A stretch of DNA of 64,000 bases from Patagioenas fasciata (GCF_037038585.1 NC_092520.1:58866501-58930500), one strand, 5' to 3'; positions 26,612 to 48,033 are shown, counted from the stretch's first letter. Notes: a model not told the origin generated them from the sequence alone. Program-made: numbers and translations.

Positions 26612-26980
26612 CATCAGTGGTCTCTCCGGGGAGACCTTATTGTGGCTTTTCAGTGCTTAAAAGGGGCATCTAAGAAAGATGGGGACAGACTTCTTAGAAG
26701 GGCCTATTATGATAGGACAAGGACTAATGGTTTTAAACTAAAGGAGGGGAGATTCAGGCTTGACATGAGGAAGAAATTTTCTACAATGAGGTTGATGAAA
26801 CACTGGTCCAGGTTGCCCAGATAGACGGTTGATGCCCCATCCCCAGAAACACTCATGGCCAGGCTGGACAGGGCTCTGAGCAACCTGATCTAGTTGAAGA
26901 TGTCCCTGCTCATTGAAAGGGGATTGGACTAGATGACCTTTGAAGGTTCCTTCGAACCCAAACTATTCTATGATTCTATA
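26612..26980 (+). mobile_element. CR1 LINE, 3' fragment of about 370 bp
   Basis: It begins in the end of ORF2 (GGGGAGACCTTATTGTGG), runs through the conserved FKLKEGRFRLDMRKK segment, and ends with ATTCTATGATTCTATA at 26,980. Plus orientation, with several stops after the conserved RLPR segment. Confidence 0.9.
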
Positions 26981-27239
26981 CATTTTGCCTAAGCTGCACG
27001 TTAGATGCCTTTTGTAAACGTGGTGTCCCTTGCACAAAGACTTATTTATTCATATAATGCTGACTGATTGATGCCAAAGGATCAGGATGTCAGGGAGATA
27101 CTCCACACATGTTTCTGCCCTGTAGTTACGCCTTCAAGCTCATTACCCTAAGCACTGGTGGCCAGTTACCCACCGCAGCATGGGGTTCCGTCTAGGCTTT
27201 AAACCCTGTCCTACAACTGAATGAAACAGCTCAAGCTGT

Positions 27240-27777
27240 AGTTATTGAAGTGATTGTGCCACTGTACTTGGCGCTGGTGAGGCTCCGCCTTGAACAGTGG
27301 GTTCAGTTTTGGGCCCCTCATCACAAGAAGGACATTGAGGTGCTGGAGAGAGTTCAGAGGAGGGCAACGAAGTTGGTGAGGGGTCTGGAGCACAAGTCTG
27401 ATGAGGAGCAGCTGAGGGAACTGGGGCTGTTCAGCCTGGAGAAAAGGAGGCTGAGGGGAGACCTTATCGCTGTCTGCAACTACCTGAAAGGAGGTTGTAG
27501 CATGGAGGGTGTTGGTCTCTTTTCCTGAGTAGCAAGTGATACGACAAGAGGAAATGGCCTCAAGTTGCTCCAGGGGAGGTTCAGATTGGTTATTAAGAAA
27601 AAATTCTTCATGGAAAGGCATTGGAACAGGCTGCCAAAGGAAGTGGTGGAGTCACCATCCCTGGAGGTGTTTAAAAGGTGTTTAGACGAGGTTCTTCGGG
27701 ACATGGTTTAGTGATAGTTAGGTTATTGTTAGACTTGATGATCCTGAGGGTCTTTTCCAACCAAAATGATTCTAAGC
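27240..27777 (+). mobile_element. CR1 LINE, 3' fragment of about 540 bp
   Basis: It starts at the LVRPHLE-equivalent segment ([14 protein letters not shown] in this copy), has a 92-codon open frame, then a stop, the [11 protein letters not shown]-like segment and a tail with CCAAAATGATTCTAA. Its 3' end differs from that of the CR1 600 bp upstream (ATTCTATGATTCTATA), so the two are separate insertions of different subfamilies. Confidence 0.9.
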
Positions 27778-29246
27778 TGAGCTCCATGCTGCAAGGTTTT
27801 ACTGATTTGATGCTACTGACCTAGAAGCGTTTTTGAGGGGTTTATTTGAAAGGAGGGCACTACAGGCACACCTCAAGCTGTGTTCACAGCACCACTGCTC
27901 TCCCACTTCTGATACGTTTTGATGTGTTTTGATGCGTGTTTCTGCTGTTTGTGGAATATCTGGGGAAGAATTTTCTGAAGGGAGCAGCTGACCAGCAAGG
28001 GATCCAGCCACCCTCGAAGCTGTCATGTGAGATCTTTTACAGGATGCCAGAGAGGGCAACAAAATCAGCAAGCTCACAGGTTTTCCAGGCATGGCTTCCC
28101 AGTCACTATTAACACAAGCATTACTTCACAGTGAATGAACTCTACCTACTCCCCTTGCAGAGACATGGTATGAGGATCCTGCAACATTTAACGCTATTTA
28201 AGCTCTCAAAATAGGACTTTTAAAAGGTTTAAATGCTGAGTTTGTGCTAGACCTTCCAGAGGGTGTCCTGCAGGCCTAGTATTCATGAACTTGAAAGCAA
28301 ATTTTGTATAGGTAAACAAATAAAGGTGCTGTTTTCCATGTCCATAAGCATATCTGCATATTTTTGTGGGTATTCCCATGTGCTGGTATTTGAAAATGCA
28401 CCCCATTAAGTTTCTGATCAAAGACTGGATGATATAAATATAAACATGAGAAGAGATGAGGTGTTTTTCTGCTATATTTTATTGCCTGCAATAAGCACCA
28501 TATTAGCACTGGAAATGAAAAATGGAAAGCTTCGAAACTGTGAACATAGCCCACCGATGTGTACAGATTGCAAACCTCCATGTGTACGCATGGTGCACTG
28601 GACAGGAAGTGTTACCAATGATCCCTGTGGTCCCTTGAAGCTCAAGATGCTCTGATCAGTCCTTGTGATTTGGAAAATCCTTTTATAAATTGCCTGCAGA
28701 TTAGTCAAGACTTGCCTGTTGTCATATAAATGGTGTAATAAACGTACATGTATCTTCCAAAAATGTGGCCTTATTTATACAGCTGGTTTGGGACTGGGAA
28801 AAGGAAACTTTTCTTTATTATTTTTTATTTTCTGTCATTTGCTTCCCTTGCTTTTCTCAGCAGTTTCTCACCGTCTCTGAGACACAGCAGGAAGAAGCCT
28901 ATGGTTTCTATGCTCCTGCAGTTCTGGCTAAGACAGGCTCCAGGAAGACCATGCACTTCAGCACAAAAAGCCAGCAAAAGGTCATCCATACAGATGAACA
29001 CCTAACTTACTTGCAATATGTAGTAGCATTACCAGCATGGCTACCATTTTGGTGGCTTCAGTGCTCCTGCTGCTGAACCAATATCCTGTAGCATATGCAA
29101 GTGCAGCAGAGGCCAGGCTGCTTGCATTCAGTATGAGAAACTGTTGTCAGCAATAGTAACGTCTGATTAAGCCTTCCTCAAGCTGATCACAAAGAAACAC
29201 GGCTGCCACTGGAAGATTTAGGGTAAAGCAGAGAAAGAGCAGAAAG

Positions 29247-29572
29247 AGGAGGGGAGGGGAGGGGAGGGGAGGGGAGGGGAGGGGAGGGGAGGGGAGGGGA
29301 GGGGAGGGAGGCAGGCAGGCAGGAGGGAAGGAAGGAGAATGAGAGAGAGAAAGAAGAGAAAGAGAGAAAGAGAGAAAGAGAGAAAGAGAAAGAGAGAAAG
29401 AGAGAAAGAATGAGAAAGAAAGAGAGAAAGAAAGAGAGAAAGAGAGAGAAAGAGAGAAAAGAAAGAGAGAAAAGAAAGAGAGAGAGAGAGAGAAAGAAAG
29501 AGAGAAAGAGAGAAAGAGAGAAAGAAAGAAAGAAAGAGAGAGAAAGAAAGAAAGAAAGAGAAAGAAAGTTGA
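29247..29572 (+). repeat. Polypurine block: (GGGGA)n then (GAAA/GA)n
   Basis: About a dozen GGGGA units (29,250-29,308) pass through short GGCA and GGAA runs into more than 230 bases of GAAA/GAGA repeats (to about 29,570). Hardly any pyrimidine interrupts the plus strand for 320 bases. The G-runs fit a G-quadruplex pattern and the whole tract could form triplex DNA. Confidence 0.95.
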
Positions 29573-31261
29573 GGAGAGTGTCCTTAGAAAGGTAAAGAAA
29601 GGGACGTAACTACAGGAGGAGAAAAAACAGGACAAGAACTCATAAGCACAGGAACTTAAAGGAGTACTTCATGAAACTGGGAAGTTTCCATCTCCAGGTT
29701 TTCCACATTCTCTGGGTGTTTAGCCAGTGTCTGGTGGTGAGACCTCAGAAGGGTTTGCAATTCACTGCTCAGATTCACAGAGTTCTGCATGTATCCAGGA
29801 GAGATGTCTGTCAGAAGAGACACTCGGCTGCTGACTGCTTGACTGTCACCTATCCAGTTTCACCACCTTGGTAACCAACAACTTCAGCCCATCCGTTTCC
29901 TAGGGAAGTAGGTGAGGGCTGACAATGCGGCACTTCTGACCACTCTGCCACCCTAAAATGTGGAGGTGGGCCTGCAACAGTTGAAGTCAGAGGACATAGA
30001 GATGTACGGAAGTCCGTCCAAGAAAGAGAAAGCCCCAAAATGGCATGTAACATCCTCCAAGTTCTTCTTGATGGATTCACCTGTACCCACCTGAGACCCC
30101 TGCTTGTTCTCAAGTCAGAACAATCTGCTCAGGCCAAGCAACCTGGGGTGCCCACAAACTATGCCAGTCTGCAGAAAATATGCCTGCCCTGCCAAAAGAA
30201 AGGAGAAACGTTCTGGGGAGTAGTTGAGTAAACACAGTATGAAACTGTGAGTACAGTTCAGTATTAAACATTATGAGATGGCATTTAGCGTTATACAGGC
30301 AAGCCCTGGGAGTGGGACTTTGCATTTAAATACTTTGTCATATGAACATTAAAATAAACATGCACTAACCTGCACTGTGTCTGCAAATAGAAAACAAGCA
30401 ATTAGTTTCAAAAGAAGATACATGGTTGGTTGCACACTTCCGCTAGGCAGAGGGTGACAGGACAAATATCTGATGATAATATTCTTTAATATTGGGAGTG
30501 AGAGGGCTGAAGGGAGTAAACAGATTTCCTGCCATGTTTGTACTGACGGAGTCTCTTCCTTCCCATTTGGGGCTGTGTCACTGCAAACACAACGACTGCT
30601 GCCATAACAGAGTCTTAGAAGTTCTCAGCAGTCACCACAGCAAATGTCATACAACACTGTACTGTCAGGGACAGGACAAGATTACATACCTGGCTTCTAA
30701 TTCCGTAATTTCTATGGTTTTAGGAAGATGCCCTACTACTTACAAGAGACTTAACTGCAGTGATGTCAAAGCATCAACTGAGATGTATTTCTTCTGTGTT
30801 TTGTTCAGTGGGATCCCACCAATATATATTGAAAGAAAGATTTTAGGAATTTTAGTAGATTGATGTATTAATGCAAAATTCATGCAAACCCATTATTTTC
30901 TTCCAACTCTTATCTGACAGATCAACTGACCAATCTCACCAACCAACTGAACTGACCTCCTTTACTGATACAAACTCAGACCTAGTTTAGATAGGGTACA
31001 GAGCACATGAGGGGCTATAACCTCAGCCCAGCATTTAGACAGGGCTAAGAGCTCAAAATGAACCAAGCATCTGAGAGAACGACAAGTCAATAAACACAGT
31101 TGGCCACCTAAAACTGATTTGGCCACAGTACAAGACTGGGATAAATCTGATCTTCATCCAAGCTGAGGGCTGATAGATCTCCCTTAATCTGGAAGTGATT
31201 CATTTTCTTAAGGGTCAAAATTCTGAACTGAATGGCCAGAAACCCAGCAGACATTCTCTCT

Positions 31262-31336
31262 GGAAAATGAAAAGAAAAACAAAACAAAACAACAAACAAC
31301 CCACAAAAAACCAAACCAAAAACAAAACCACAGAGA
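31262..31336. repeat. A/C-rich low-complexity tract
   Basis: A run of AAAAC, AAACAAAC and CCAAACC units with almost no G or T. A simple-sequence tract with no other signal. Confidence 0.8.
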
Positions 31337-32389
31337 GTAAATACCCCTTTGGAGCCTAAAACATTGCTGCTTTCAGTCCTTCCAATTAAACCACAAAACA
31401 AATAGCACCATAAATTCTATCTTGCAGATGATCTTTCTCTAGGTCCCCTTTTCACCACCCCTTTCATTAGCTCTGCCCCGTCCAGCACGCTGTAGTGCAC
31501 AAGGCCAAAACCTCTTCGTGTGCACCAGCGCACGCTGGCACAGGCGCAATGCAGTTTGCCAAGCTGCCACCTTTTGCCTCCATCACCAAGTTGCCTCTTG
31601 ACTCCAGGAGTGGTGTGCCTGATGTCACCGCTCAGACATCCTCAGCCTGATTTGCTGCCATTGGCAAAGATCAACGAATTCCCCATGGAAACAAGTCCTC
31701 CAACTTCTGAGTGTAATGTTACTATCCTTAGTGTTTTCCCAGAAGGCCAAAGTGTAATGAGCTTTTTTTTATTTTTGGTTGTTTTTCAGCTAATAGGGTT
31801 AATTGCAAAACAGACATGTGACAGACCTGTGATCTTAGATGCAATCTCCAAAGTAAACGACTTGGTTTTGCTTGTTGAAGTAACCAAGTGACCAAGGCAA
31901 CGCTGCATGTCCCTAAGCTCAAAGGTTAAAACTGGGATGACCAGTCCCACATAAATAAATCGCGTAATTCTACAGGATCTTTGAAGTACTCACCGTAAGA
32001 TGAAGTCCTGCGCTTCATCTTTCTTCTAAACTTATTTGTGTCATATAATCTATTGATTTATGAGTGCCGAGGAAAATAAGTGCCAAGCACGTCTGGGGCT
32101 AAAAGCTGTCACATGGACACCAGTTAATCTGTTGCCCCTGCAGCGTCTTGTGGAAGATTTTCCAACTGGCACTAAATGAGTTCCTGTAAAAAGCAGGCAG
32201 ATTCTGTGACGGGCAACCCATAAATTCAAGTGGAGGTCAGGATACCTGACATCACTAACTTCACATAGCAAGAAGCTCACAGAAGAAATAGGTCAGGACA
32301 TATTTAACGGCATATCAGAGAAGCTCTTACAATGTTCAACTTTATTTAAAATCTGGATTTTAAATGAGCCTCATGTACAATGTGAATGT

Positions 32390-33755
32390 TACTGCCTCTT
32401 GATTATCTACCAAAGGTCTTGGGAGTCTGGGGAGGTCCCTGCTGACTGGAAGCTAGTCAATGTTATTCCAGTCTACAAAAAGGGCATGAGGGAAGACCCA
32501 GGGAACTACAGACCTCTCAGTCTAACCTCAGTTCCTGGAAAAATTATGGCGATAATTATAATGGATACTATTGAAAGACATTTAAAGAACAATGTAACAT
32601 CAGGGACAGTCAACACGAGTTCACAAAGGACAAGTCCTGTTTAACTAACTTGATATCCTTCTGTAATAAGGTCACCTGCCTCATGGATGAAAATAAGCCA
32701 GTGCACTAAGTGAAGAAGTGGCTGAAGGGCAGAGCTCAAAGGGTCGTAGTGAATGGGACTACATCTACATCTGGCTGGCAACCAGTCACCAGCAGAGTTC
32801 CTCAAGGGTCAATCTTAGGACCAGTTCTGTTCAATGTATTTATCAAGGGTTTGGATGTAGGAGTTGAATGCATCATGAGCAAGTCTGCTAATGATACCAA
32901 ACTAGGAGGTGCTGTTGACTCTCTAGAGGGACAGGAGGCCTTGCAGGGGGCTCTAGATAGATTGGAGCATTGGGCTATGATTAATGGGATGAGATTTAAC
33001 AAGTCCAAATGCCGGATTCTGCACCTAGGATGGAATAACCCTGGGTGCAAGTAATGATTGGTAGAGGACTGGCTGGAGAGCAGCGCTGCAGAAAGGGATC
33101 TGGGGTGCTGGTCAGCAGCAGCTCAGTATCAGCCTGGCAGCCAAGAAAGCAAACCCCACCCTGGGGTGCATCAAACACAGCATCACCAGCTGTTCAAAAG
33201 AGATGATTATCCCACTGTATTCAGTGTTGGTGCAGCCTCATCTCAAGTACGTGTGCAGTCCTGGGCCCCACCATTTAATAAGGATGTGAAGGTCCATAAA
33301 TGTACCCAGAGGATGGCAAAGGAGTTGGTGAAAGGGCTGGAAGTCATGTCCTATAGGGAGTAGCTCAGAACTTGTGGCTTGTCTAGTTTGGAAAAAAGGA
33401 GGCTGAGGGGATAACCTCATGGCTCTCTACAGCTTCCTGAGGGGGGGGAAGTGGAGAGGGAGGCGCTGAGCTCTTTTCCCTGGTATCCAGTGACAGGATG
33501 TGTGGGAATGGTTCAAAGCTGGGAGGTTTAGTCTGGACATCAGGAAGCATTTCTTTACAAAGAGGGTGGTCAGACACTGGAACAGGCTTCCTAGAGAGGT
33601 GGTCGATGCCCCAAGCCTGTCAGTGTGTTAGAGGCATCTGAACAATGTAATTAACAATGTGTTTTAACTTCTCGTCAGCGCTGAAGTGGTCAGGTAGTTG
33701 AACTAGATGATCAATGTACACCCCTTCCAACTGAAATAGTCTATTAAACTATTCT
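32390..33755 (+). mobile_element. CR1 LINE, about 1.37 kb with internal loss
   Basis: The longest CR1 copy by span in the window. It starts in the reverse transcriptase with the VIPVYKKG and NYRPLSL boxes (32,460-32,520) and continues with [16 protein letters not shown] (32,795-32,850) and the [11 protein letters not shown] segment. Between about 32,640 and 32,710 the frame is broken and the sequence is shorter than in the family, removing the segment with the first catalytic Asp box. The 3' UTR ends near 33,755 with a weak tail. Minus-strand open frames here are shadows. Confidence 0.9.
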
Positions 33756-33789
33756 GTTACATATGCCAATGCATGACAATGTGTAAGTT

Positions 33790-34120
33790 AAAAGAGGAAA
33801 ATAAGGAGAAGCCAATAATTAGACCTTTCAGTTCAATTTCAGTTCCTAGGCACTTTTAAAGTAAATGGACTCTCTTGAATAGTCTCAAGAATGGATTTGC
33901 TAAGTTGCATCGAACCAAATTATTTTTCCTCCTATACCAGTGCAGCAGATTTTGTGAACAGCAGTAGATGTTGACTTTAGTAAACTTTGCTGCTGCTTCT
34001 GTCAAACTAGAGAATCCTAATATATATTAAACTTCCAACAGCAGACATGCAAAGCCAGAAAACCCTTCTCAGTGATGCAAGTGATATCCTATCGGAACAG
34101 AAGAATAAATCAAAGAGGGT
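33790..34120 (+). mobile_element. Possible ancient CR1/L3-like fragment
   Basis: Shortly after the younger CR1 there is decayed text resembling RT segments in several frames: PIIRPFSSISVPR-like at 33,813 and a DFSK-like relic at 33,975. Similarity is weak and the limits are guesses. Confidence 0.35.
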
Positions 34121-36029
34121 TCCATGTGCTCCTTTCTGGAACTCACTATGTTTAGAAATATCTTGGATTACTGAGTAGATAATGTGCTTCTTAAATATAC
34201 AGGTAATATGAGACTGAGAGGGATTGCTGAAATGCTTTGGAGAGTGGGGTTACAAGGCAAATGTCTGCATAAATGAAAGAAATTACCTGGAGGAATGATA
34301 ACTGAGGAAGGTACGACAGACATTTGCAGAGTCTCAGGGTTACTCTGCAGTTGCTTGTGCTCTGACAGCTTCTGTACAAACAAAGAGCTTCATTTTCTAA
34401 TTTGTGTGAATCTGTGTGAGTTAAAGAGAGGTGCAATGTCATTTTCTGCACCTTAGAATAAATCAGTCTGTTAATGGAAGTGGTAATGGCCTAGGAGCTT
34501 GCAACAAGATGCAAAATGAACTGAGTTCCCGTATTTAGGAGCTCTAACATGGTGTTTATAATTATAAATAGCAATAAACTCCAGATAAGTAACTCACTTG
34601 GATGACAGATGACATGAATGCAGAGGGTATCAGTTTTTTGGACTGAGAATTAAATGTTAAAGAGCCTCAGATCTTAACACAATGTTCACAATAAAGGTAA
34701 TCCTAGCAGTGGCAATAACATTCTTTACCGTCCCTAACCAAGCTAATCCTCTGAAGAAGCAACTGACAGAAACACAGTGAAACTTCAAAGTGAAAACACA
34801 CACGGAATTGAGTTCAGCATTCAAAGATTGTACGAACAAGCCAAAACTATTAATTCTTCCTTTCCAGCAGCGGGAGCAGAAAGGTTTGTTCCACTGGCTC
34901 CTGGCCAGGCCAGTTCACCATCAGCCAAGAGGAGAGAATAGCCGGAGCGACCTCCTGCCAGCAGTCCCCAGTGCAGTCCCAGCACACGCACGAATTGTAA
35001 CAGCTGCCACTGGAAAACAACAGTGTTTGCATTAATTGAGAACAATGAGGGAATACAAAATCCCTAACAAAGACCCTGAGAAATGTATAGCATCTGAAAG
35101 TTGCCATCCAGAAGCACACGTTGTGATGACACCTTCCTTAATTAAAGTAAGGACCTTCCATTTAGCACAATTTCAAAGCCAGGAATGTTCCCAAAGAGTC
35201 TCGTGGAGTTCGAAAGGGAAAGTTTTTATACACTGCACATTTGTTAGCTGATGTCATCCATGCTCCCAGAGTTTGTGACCAAGACAATGCTGCAAAGGAC
35301 ACCAGTTCTCTGTACATGTCATAGTTTCATAAAAATCATTATCTAACAAATATGCATTACAGTAAGTGTGTTACTGTTGTATTACGGTGTGAATATGAAT
35401 AGGGTAATTAACAATGGATGGATACAATGAGAAAGTTGAGATCACAGGAAAAATTAGAATAATAAAACAATGATATTGTTATTAATGCCAAGTGAATAAA
35501 TCACCTAATAAATACATTTTGTCAGCCTGAATTACAGAATTACCAATAATAGGAATGGTTTCAGTTTGGCTGGAGTAATTCACCTTCTGACTAGCCTATG
35601 CTCCCAAGGGAAGTTACAGCCAAGACAGTTTCTGAACTTGCTGGTGGTTGACATCTGTCTCTGCAGAATGTTGGGCACACAGCACGGGCACGTGTTGCTG
35701 CGTATCCACGTGAATCCTCAGGAAAAGAAAAAATGTAGGGTCTTGGTCAAAAGCCGAGTTTCTAATTTGGAGAGAGAACTGAACTTTTGAAACAAGTATG
35801 TATATCTCCAGCCTAAAACAAAGAAACCAACGAATCCCTTTGTGATGGTCTTTTATTAAGAAGCTTGAGAAAAGACAAACATGGTCTGTTTCTCATCCCC
35901 ACATACCCTTCAGTCTTTAGTTATTTTGCACTGAAATACAGTAAAAATCCTCATACTTTTTTATACTTTTGTAATTATTTTTATACATTATAACAAATCT
36001 ATTCTGACACATCATTTGTGGGAAAGGCC
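34121..36029. other. Intergenic sequence without recognised genes
   Basis: AT-rich sequence with no gene, RNA or named repeat that I can support. Confidence 0.6.
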
Positions 36030-36990
36030 ACAGAATCACAGAATCTTAGGGACTGAAAGGGACCTTGAAAGATCATCTAGTCCAATCCCCCTCACTGAAC
36101 AGGAACACCTAGATGGGGCTACACAGGAATGCGTCCAGGTGGGTTTTGAATGTCTCCAAAAAGGGAAACTCCACAACCTCCCTGGGCAGCCTGTTCCACT
36201 CTACTGTGAAGAAGTTTCCTCTCATATTTAAGTGGAACCTCCTGTGTTCCAGTTCGTACCCATTGGCCCTTGTCCTATCATTGGTTGTCATCGAGAAGAG
36301 CCTGGCTCCATCCTCGTAACACTCACCCTTTATGTATTTATAAACATTAATGAGGTCACCCCTCAGTCTCTTCCGAACTAAAGAGACCCAGCTCCCTCAG
36401 CCTTTCCTCGTAAGGGAGTGTGGAGGATGAACAGAGGACTCTGGCAGGGCACAGATCAAAGACCATTATTTACACAAACTTCTATGCTTTATAGCTCTTT
36501 CTGCTATCCACGCGCTATCAGCACTATGCTGATAGGCTAAAGCCTTGTAATCATGCGTATTCTTCTATCACTGTATTGCTTAAAGTCCTTTGTTTACGCA
36601 GTGCTGCAGCTCTGGAACCACATCCTGTTTCTTGCTGTTGCTTTCTCAAAACTTGCTCATTCTGCTTCTCAAGGGCACAGGCCTGTCTCATCAAGGTCAA
36701 ACCCTTCCTCATATCCTATAAGGGAGATGCTCCACTCCCTTAATCATCTTTGATGCTCTGTGCTGGACTCTCTCCAGCAGTTCCCTGTCCTTCCTGAACT
36801 GAGGGGCCCAGAACTGGACACAATATTCCAGATGGGGTCTCACCAGGGCAGAGTAGAGGGGGAGGAGAACCTCTCTCGAGCTACTAACCACCCCCCTTCT
36901 AATACACCCCAAGATGCCATTGGCCTTCTTGGCCATAAGGGTACAGTGCTGGCTCATGGTCATCCTGCTGTCCACCAAATCCCATCTGTT
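36030..36990 (-). mobile_element. CR1 LINE interrupted by an LTR-like insert
   Basis: A minus-strand CR1 with its tail at 36,030 (reverse complement of GATTCTGTGATTCTG). The coding part reads [18 protein letters not shown] and [13 protein letters not shown] between 36,970 and 36,790. The copy is split at 36,418 by a 300-bp insert, and the two halves join without loss once the duplicated 8 bases are discounted. The 5' truncation is near 36,990. Confidence 0.9.
36419..36718. mobile_element. 300-bp insert with 8-bp duplication, probable solo LTR
   Basis: Comparison with the CR1 at 43.6 kb shows that 36,419-36,718 is extra sequence. It is flanked by the direct repeat TAAGGGAG at 36,411-36,418 and 36,719-36,726. 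The insert starts TGTGGAGG and ends ATCCTA, contains no open frame of note, and has a T-rich centre. Length and TG start suit a short ERV LTR. The end is TA instead of CA, and 8 bp is longer than the usual 4-6 bp ERV duplication, so another short element is possible. Confidence 0.65.
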
Positions 36991-39639
36991 GTTCCTATTG
37001 CGTATAATCCTAAGTCTCTGATACGAAAAGCTTTATTTATAATACAAGAAAAAGAACAGGGATTGTCTGATGTGCTACTGAAAGTTAACAGGTCCCAAGT
37101 TTAGATTGGGGATAACGTCATTCTTTGATAAACAGCCAGTGTTTCTTCAAACCTAGCTGTCTGTGGCACATCAAACCTGTCAGACATGTTTACAGCAGTG
37201 CATAGGTTATTATAACACACAACATATGTTCTCACTAAGACACGTCAGATCACATACCTGTCATAATTTTCATATTTGATGACAAATTTAGATTATTATG
37301 CACTATATAGTGTTTTCAGAATAAACTTTCTATTTCCAGAAGTGATGTAAGGTTGAAGTTATAAAATTATGACATGCATCTACAAAACCATGTTTTCTTA
37401 TATGTTTATAACATTACTTCGGAAGTTCAGAAAATACTCATAATCAGGATTTTCAGAAGTGGGAACTTAGACTCTTAATTCATATTTAAGCATGTAAAGG
37501 AAAGCATTATGATTTTCAGTGACTCCTGGCAGCAAATACTTCTGGATTTCCAAAGCTATTCAGCACACTTCAAAATCAACCAGAATCTACTTAAAAGTCC
37601 TTCTAAACCCCGGAACAAAAAATACACCCATGACTTCGAATCTAATACATGTATTTATATCTAAAGTTCCTGACCTTTGGCATATTAGCAATACTTGGGC
37701 CACTGGAAAGGACTGTTGTCTTCCAGAAGTAAAACTATTGCAGAAAAAGCATGGCAAAAATAGACTGGTCTGACCGTGTTCCCATGGACCAGGGCATTAA
37801 AGAACGACAGAGTCTCTCCTTCCTCTGCAAATTCACATGTTCATGTGCATTGCTTAGGACTATACCAGTTCTTAGCCAGCCTCCCTTGAATGCTGTGCTT
37901 ATGTAGACTTTTAAGTACTGAAAGGAGATCTGGGCTAAGAAAATAAACAGAGAAAATAGAAAGTACACTGGTGGCAGCTTGCTGTATGCAGAAAGCATAA
38001 TAAAATAGTTTTCTAGTGGCAGGGGGTTACAAATGGATAGATTTAATAGGATGCACATTCCACGAGGACTGCTCTGGAAACAGCAGGTGAATAACCAAAT
38101 GCAGGTGAAGAGGGAGGAAAAATTTAAAAAGAGAAACTGCAAAAATCAGACCAAGAAAGAAGAAAACCACCACCAAAAATAGAAACTATACCAGAGCACA
38201 TAAGCGTCCATCAAGTATAGGAAAGAAAGCAATGAAGAAGGAAAAAGTAAGAAAACTAATACAAAGTTTTCCTTAACTCTTCTTCCTTTGTTCTGAATTG
38301 AGATTGAGGCTGAGGCTGCCAACTGCTTCAGGATAACAGATCTTCTCAGTTCCCTTTTGCCAAGTATCTCCTTTATAAAGCCTTTGTTGGTGTTAGGTAT
38401 TAATTGGAATGGTGTGATCTGCACCCAAGGCAAGTAAATCTGGCATCAAACTGCAGCAATTTCTTTGCCCTGGTCTTCTGGGCTCCCTGAATGTGGCTCA
38501 AGGAGCAGTTGCCTCAACACCATCTGCAGCTCAGCTCCCAGTGAAAGGCATACAACACGTGCAGGCTGTGCTGGTGGCTTTCATTCAACTTTACATTTCT
38601 GCATCTCGCTTTAGTCTGACATTTTTTTAGGCAAGGTAGACACTGAGACAAATAAACCTCCCTGTCTTTTTCAGCTTGATTACAGCTGAACTTCTCCGGT
38701 TCTGTCCTTAACACGTTTTACGATAACAATGCCTGGGCTGGGAAATTGCCTGTGAGGCCAGCATACCTTGACGGCACGGGTGGTCACTGAGATACATCCA
38801 AGCTGCCCTGCTGGGTTCACTTCTCATGGGGCTGCAATATTTGGATCCCAGTGTTTGACAACACCCAGCACAGCAAAGGCAAGACACTCAGAGCACAGGT
38901 CAGAGCACACTTAATTTCCAGCAGATAAATATGTGAAAAACAAAGCTCCACTCAGTGATGGCATCTTCAGTCCACTAAATAATAGGGTCTCCTAATTTAT
39001 ATGTTTTATACACTGATAATGGAAGAAAACATTATCTCTGGCTAAACACCTTGCCATAGATAATTTTAGAAATGTTTTTTTACGTATCTGGGAAATACTC
39101 AATACATAAATATCGCAAAGCATTGTTGTAAAATACCGGTGCTCCCTTCCATCAGTTAAAGGCTGCTTTTACGAACACACTATTTTTTTTTGTATTATTA
39201 TTATGCAATAAAGCACAGCCTAGGGGACAACTCTATGTTAGTACTTAAAACATTAGCCATGTAGTCTGTCTCTCCTGTCTGTGAATGCTGTGTAGCTCAT
39301 GTGCTGACAGCTGCCAGAAAAACCACTTGATGCCACTCTAGGGACCCAACACACAGTAAGGATCACATCCGTGTTCCTTGAAGTCAGTGAGAACACGATT
39401 TTCTGAGCAAGTGCAAAGTAATTGTCTTTATTTCTTCCATATTATCACTAGCTGTCTATTTTCCACTTGCGGGTAAGAAGTATTTATGCGGATTGGCGTG
39501 AACTCTCCAAACCGCGTAACTCAGATGCAATTAATCCAGCAAATTAACAACGATCACTTTTTAAATTCCCTCTCTAGTCACTGTAAGACATGTTCCTTCT
39601 TGACAGACCAACACATTTATAAAAGCACAGTTCCTAGCC
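36991..39639. other. Intergenic sequence upstream of TEX30
   Basis: AT-rich sequence with no recognisable exon or repeat. The base composition changes sharply at about 39.65 kb where the CpG island begins. Confidence 0.6.
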
Positions 39640-40085
39640 CCTGAGGCCCACACGATGTGCACAGAGTCACCCCGGTGACTGTGGCGCTGTCGCTTCGCTG
39701 CAGGCACCGACCCGCTGCCCGACGGGCCCCAAGCGCTGCGGGGTCTCCCCACGCCCATTCAAGGATCGCCTCCCGCCGCTCCCCGCAACATGCCTCAACC
39801 CGATCCCCGTTCAAAATTCCCTTCAGCGCAGCCCCCGCCTGCAGCCAACACCTGCCCGCCCCGGGGCTTGTGGCTGCCGCCTCCACACGGGCCCCCGTCC
39901 GCCATTATATTTCCTCACAGGCGCAGGCCGGCTCTTCACCCTTCAGAGCGGGGCCTTGCACACCTCTGGGCCAATCAGACACGGCGGCAGCCACCCACCT
40001 GGGGAAGCCCCCTGAAATGGCGGGGTGCTATTGGACACGAGGGTTGTCATCCGCGGGACGTGACGGGGGCGCTGCCAGGAGCGGG

Positions 40086-47886
<7,801 letters not shown>

Positions 47887-48033
47887 TTTGCTGTGTTTAA
47901 GTAGTATCTTCATGTAGCTTTTCCTAAATGTAAATTGGAGTCTGTTATTTCTGAAAAGGGTATTTTCAGAGGCGTAAGTGTAAATGCAAGTAAAACTTTT
48001 TTGTGTGTGAATGAAAAAAAAGTTATGCAAAAC

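Larger units (their letters stand above)
27778..32389. other. Intergenic sequence without recognised genes
   Basis: No gene is recognised. The main features are the polypurine block at 29.25-29.57 kb and an A/C-rich low-complexity run at 31.26-31.34 kb. Open frames through these tracts are simple-sequence artefacts. Confidence 0.6.

Noticed and set aside
29147-29635. 162-codon minus-strand frame rich in Ser, Phe and Leu
   Set aside because: It is the translation of the GAAA/GGGGA polypurine tract and has no non-repetitive protein content.
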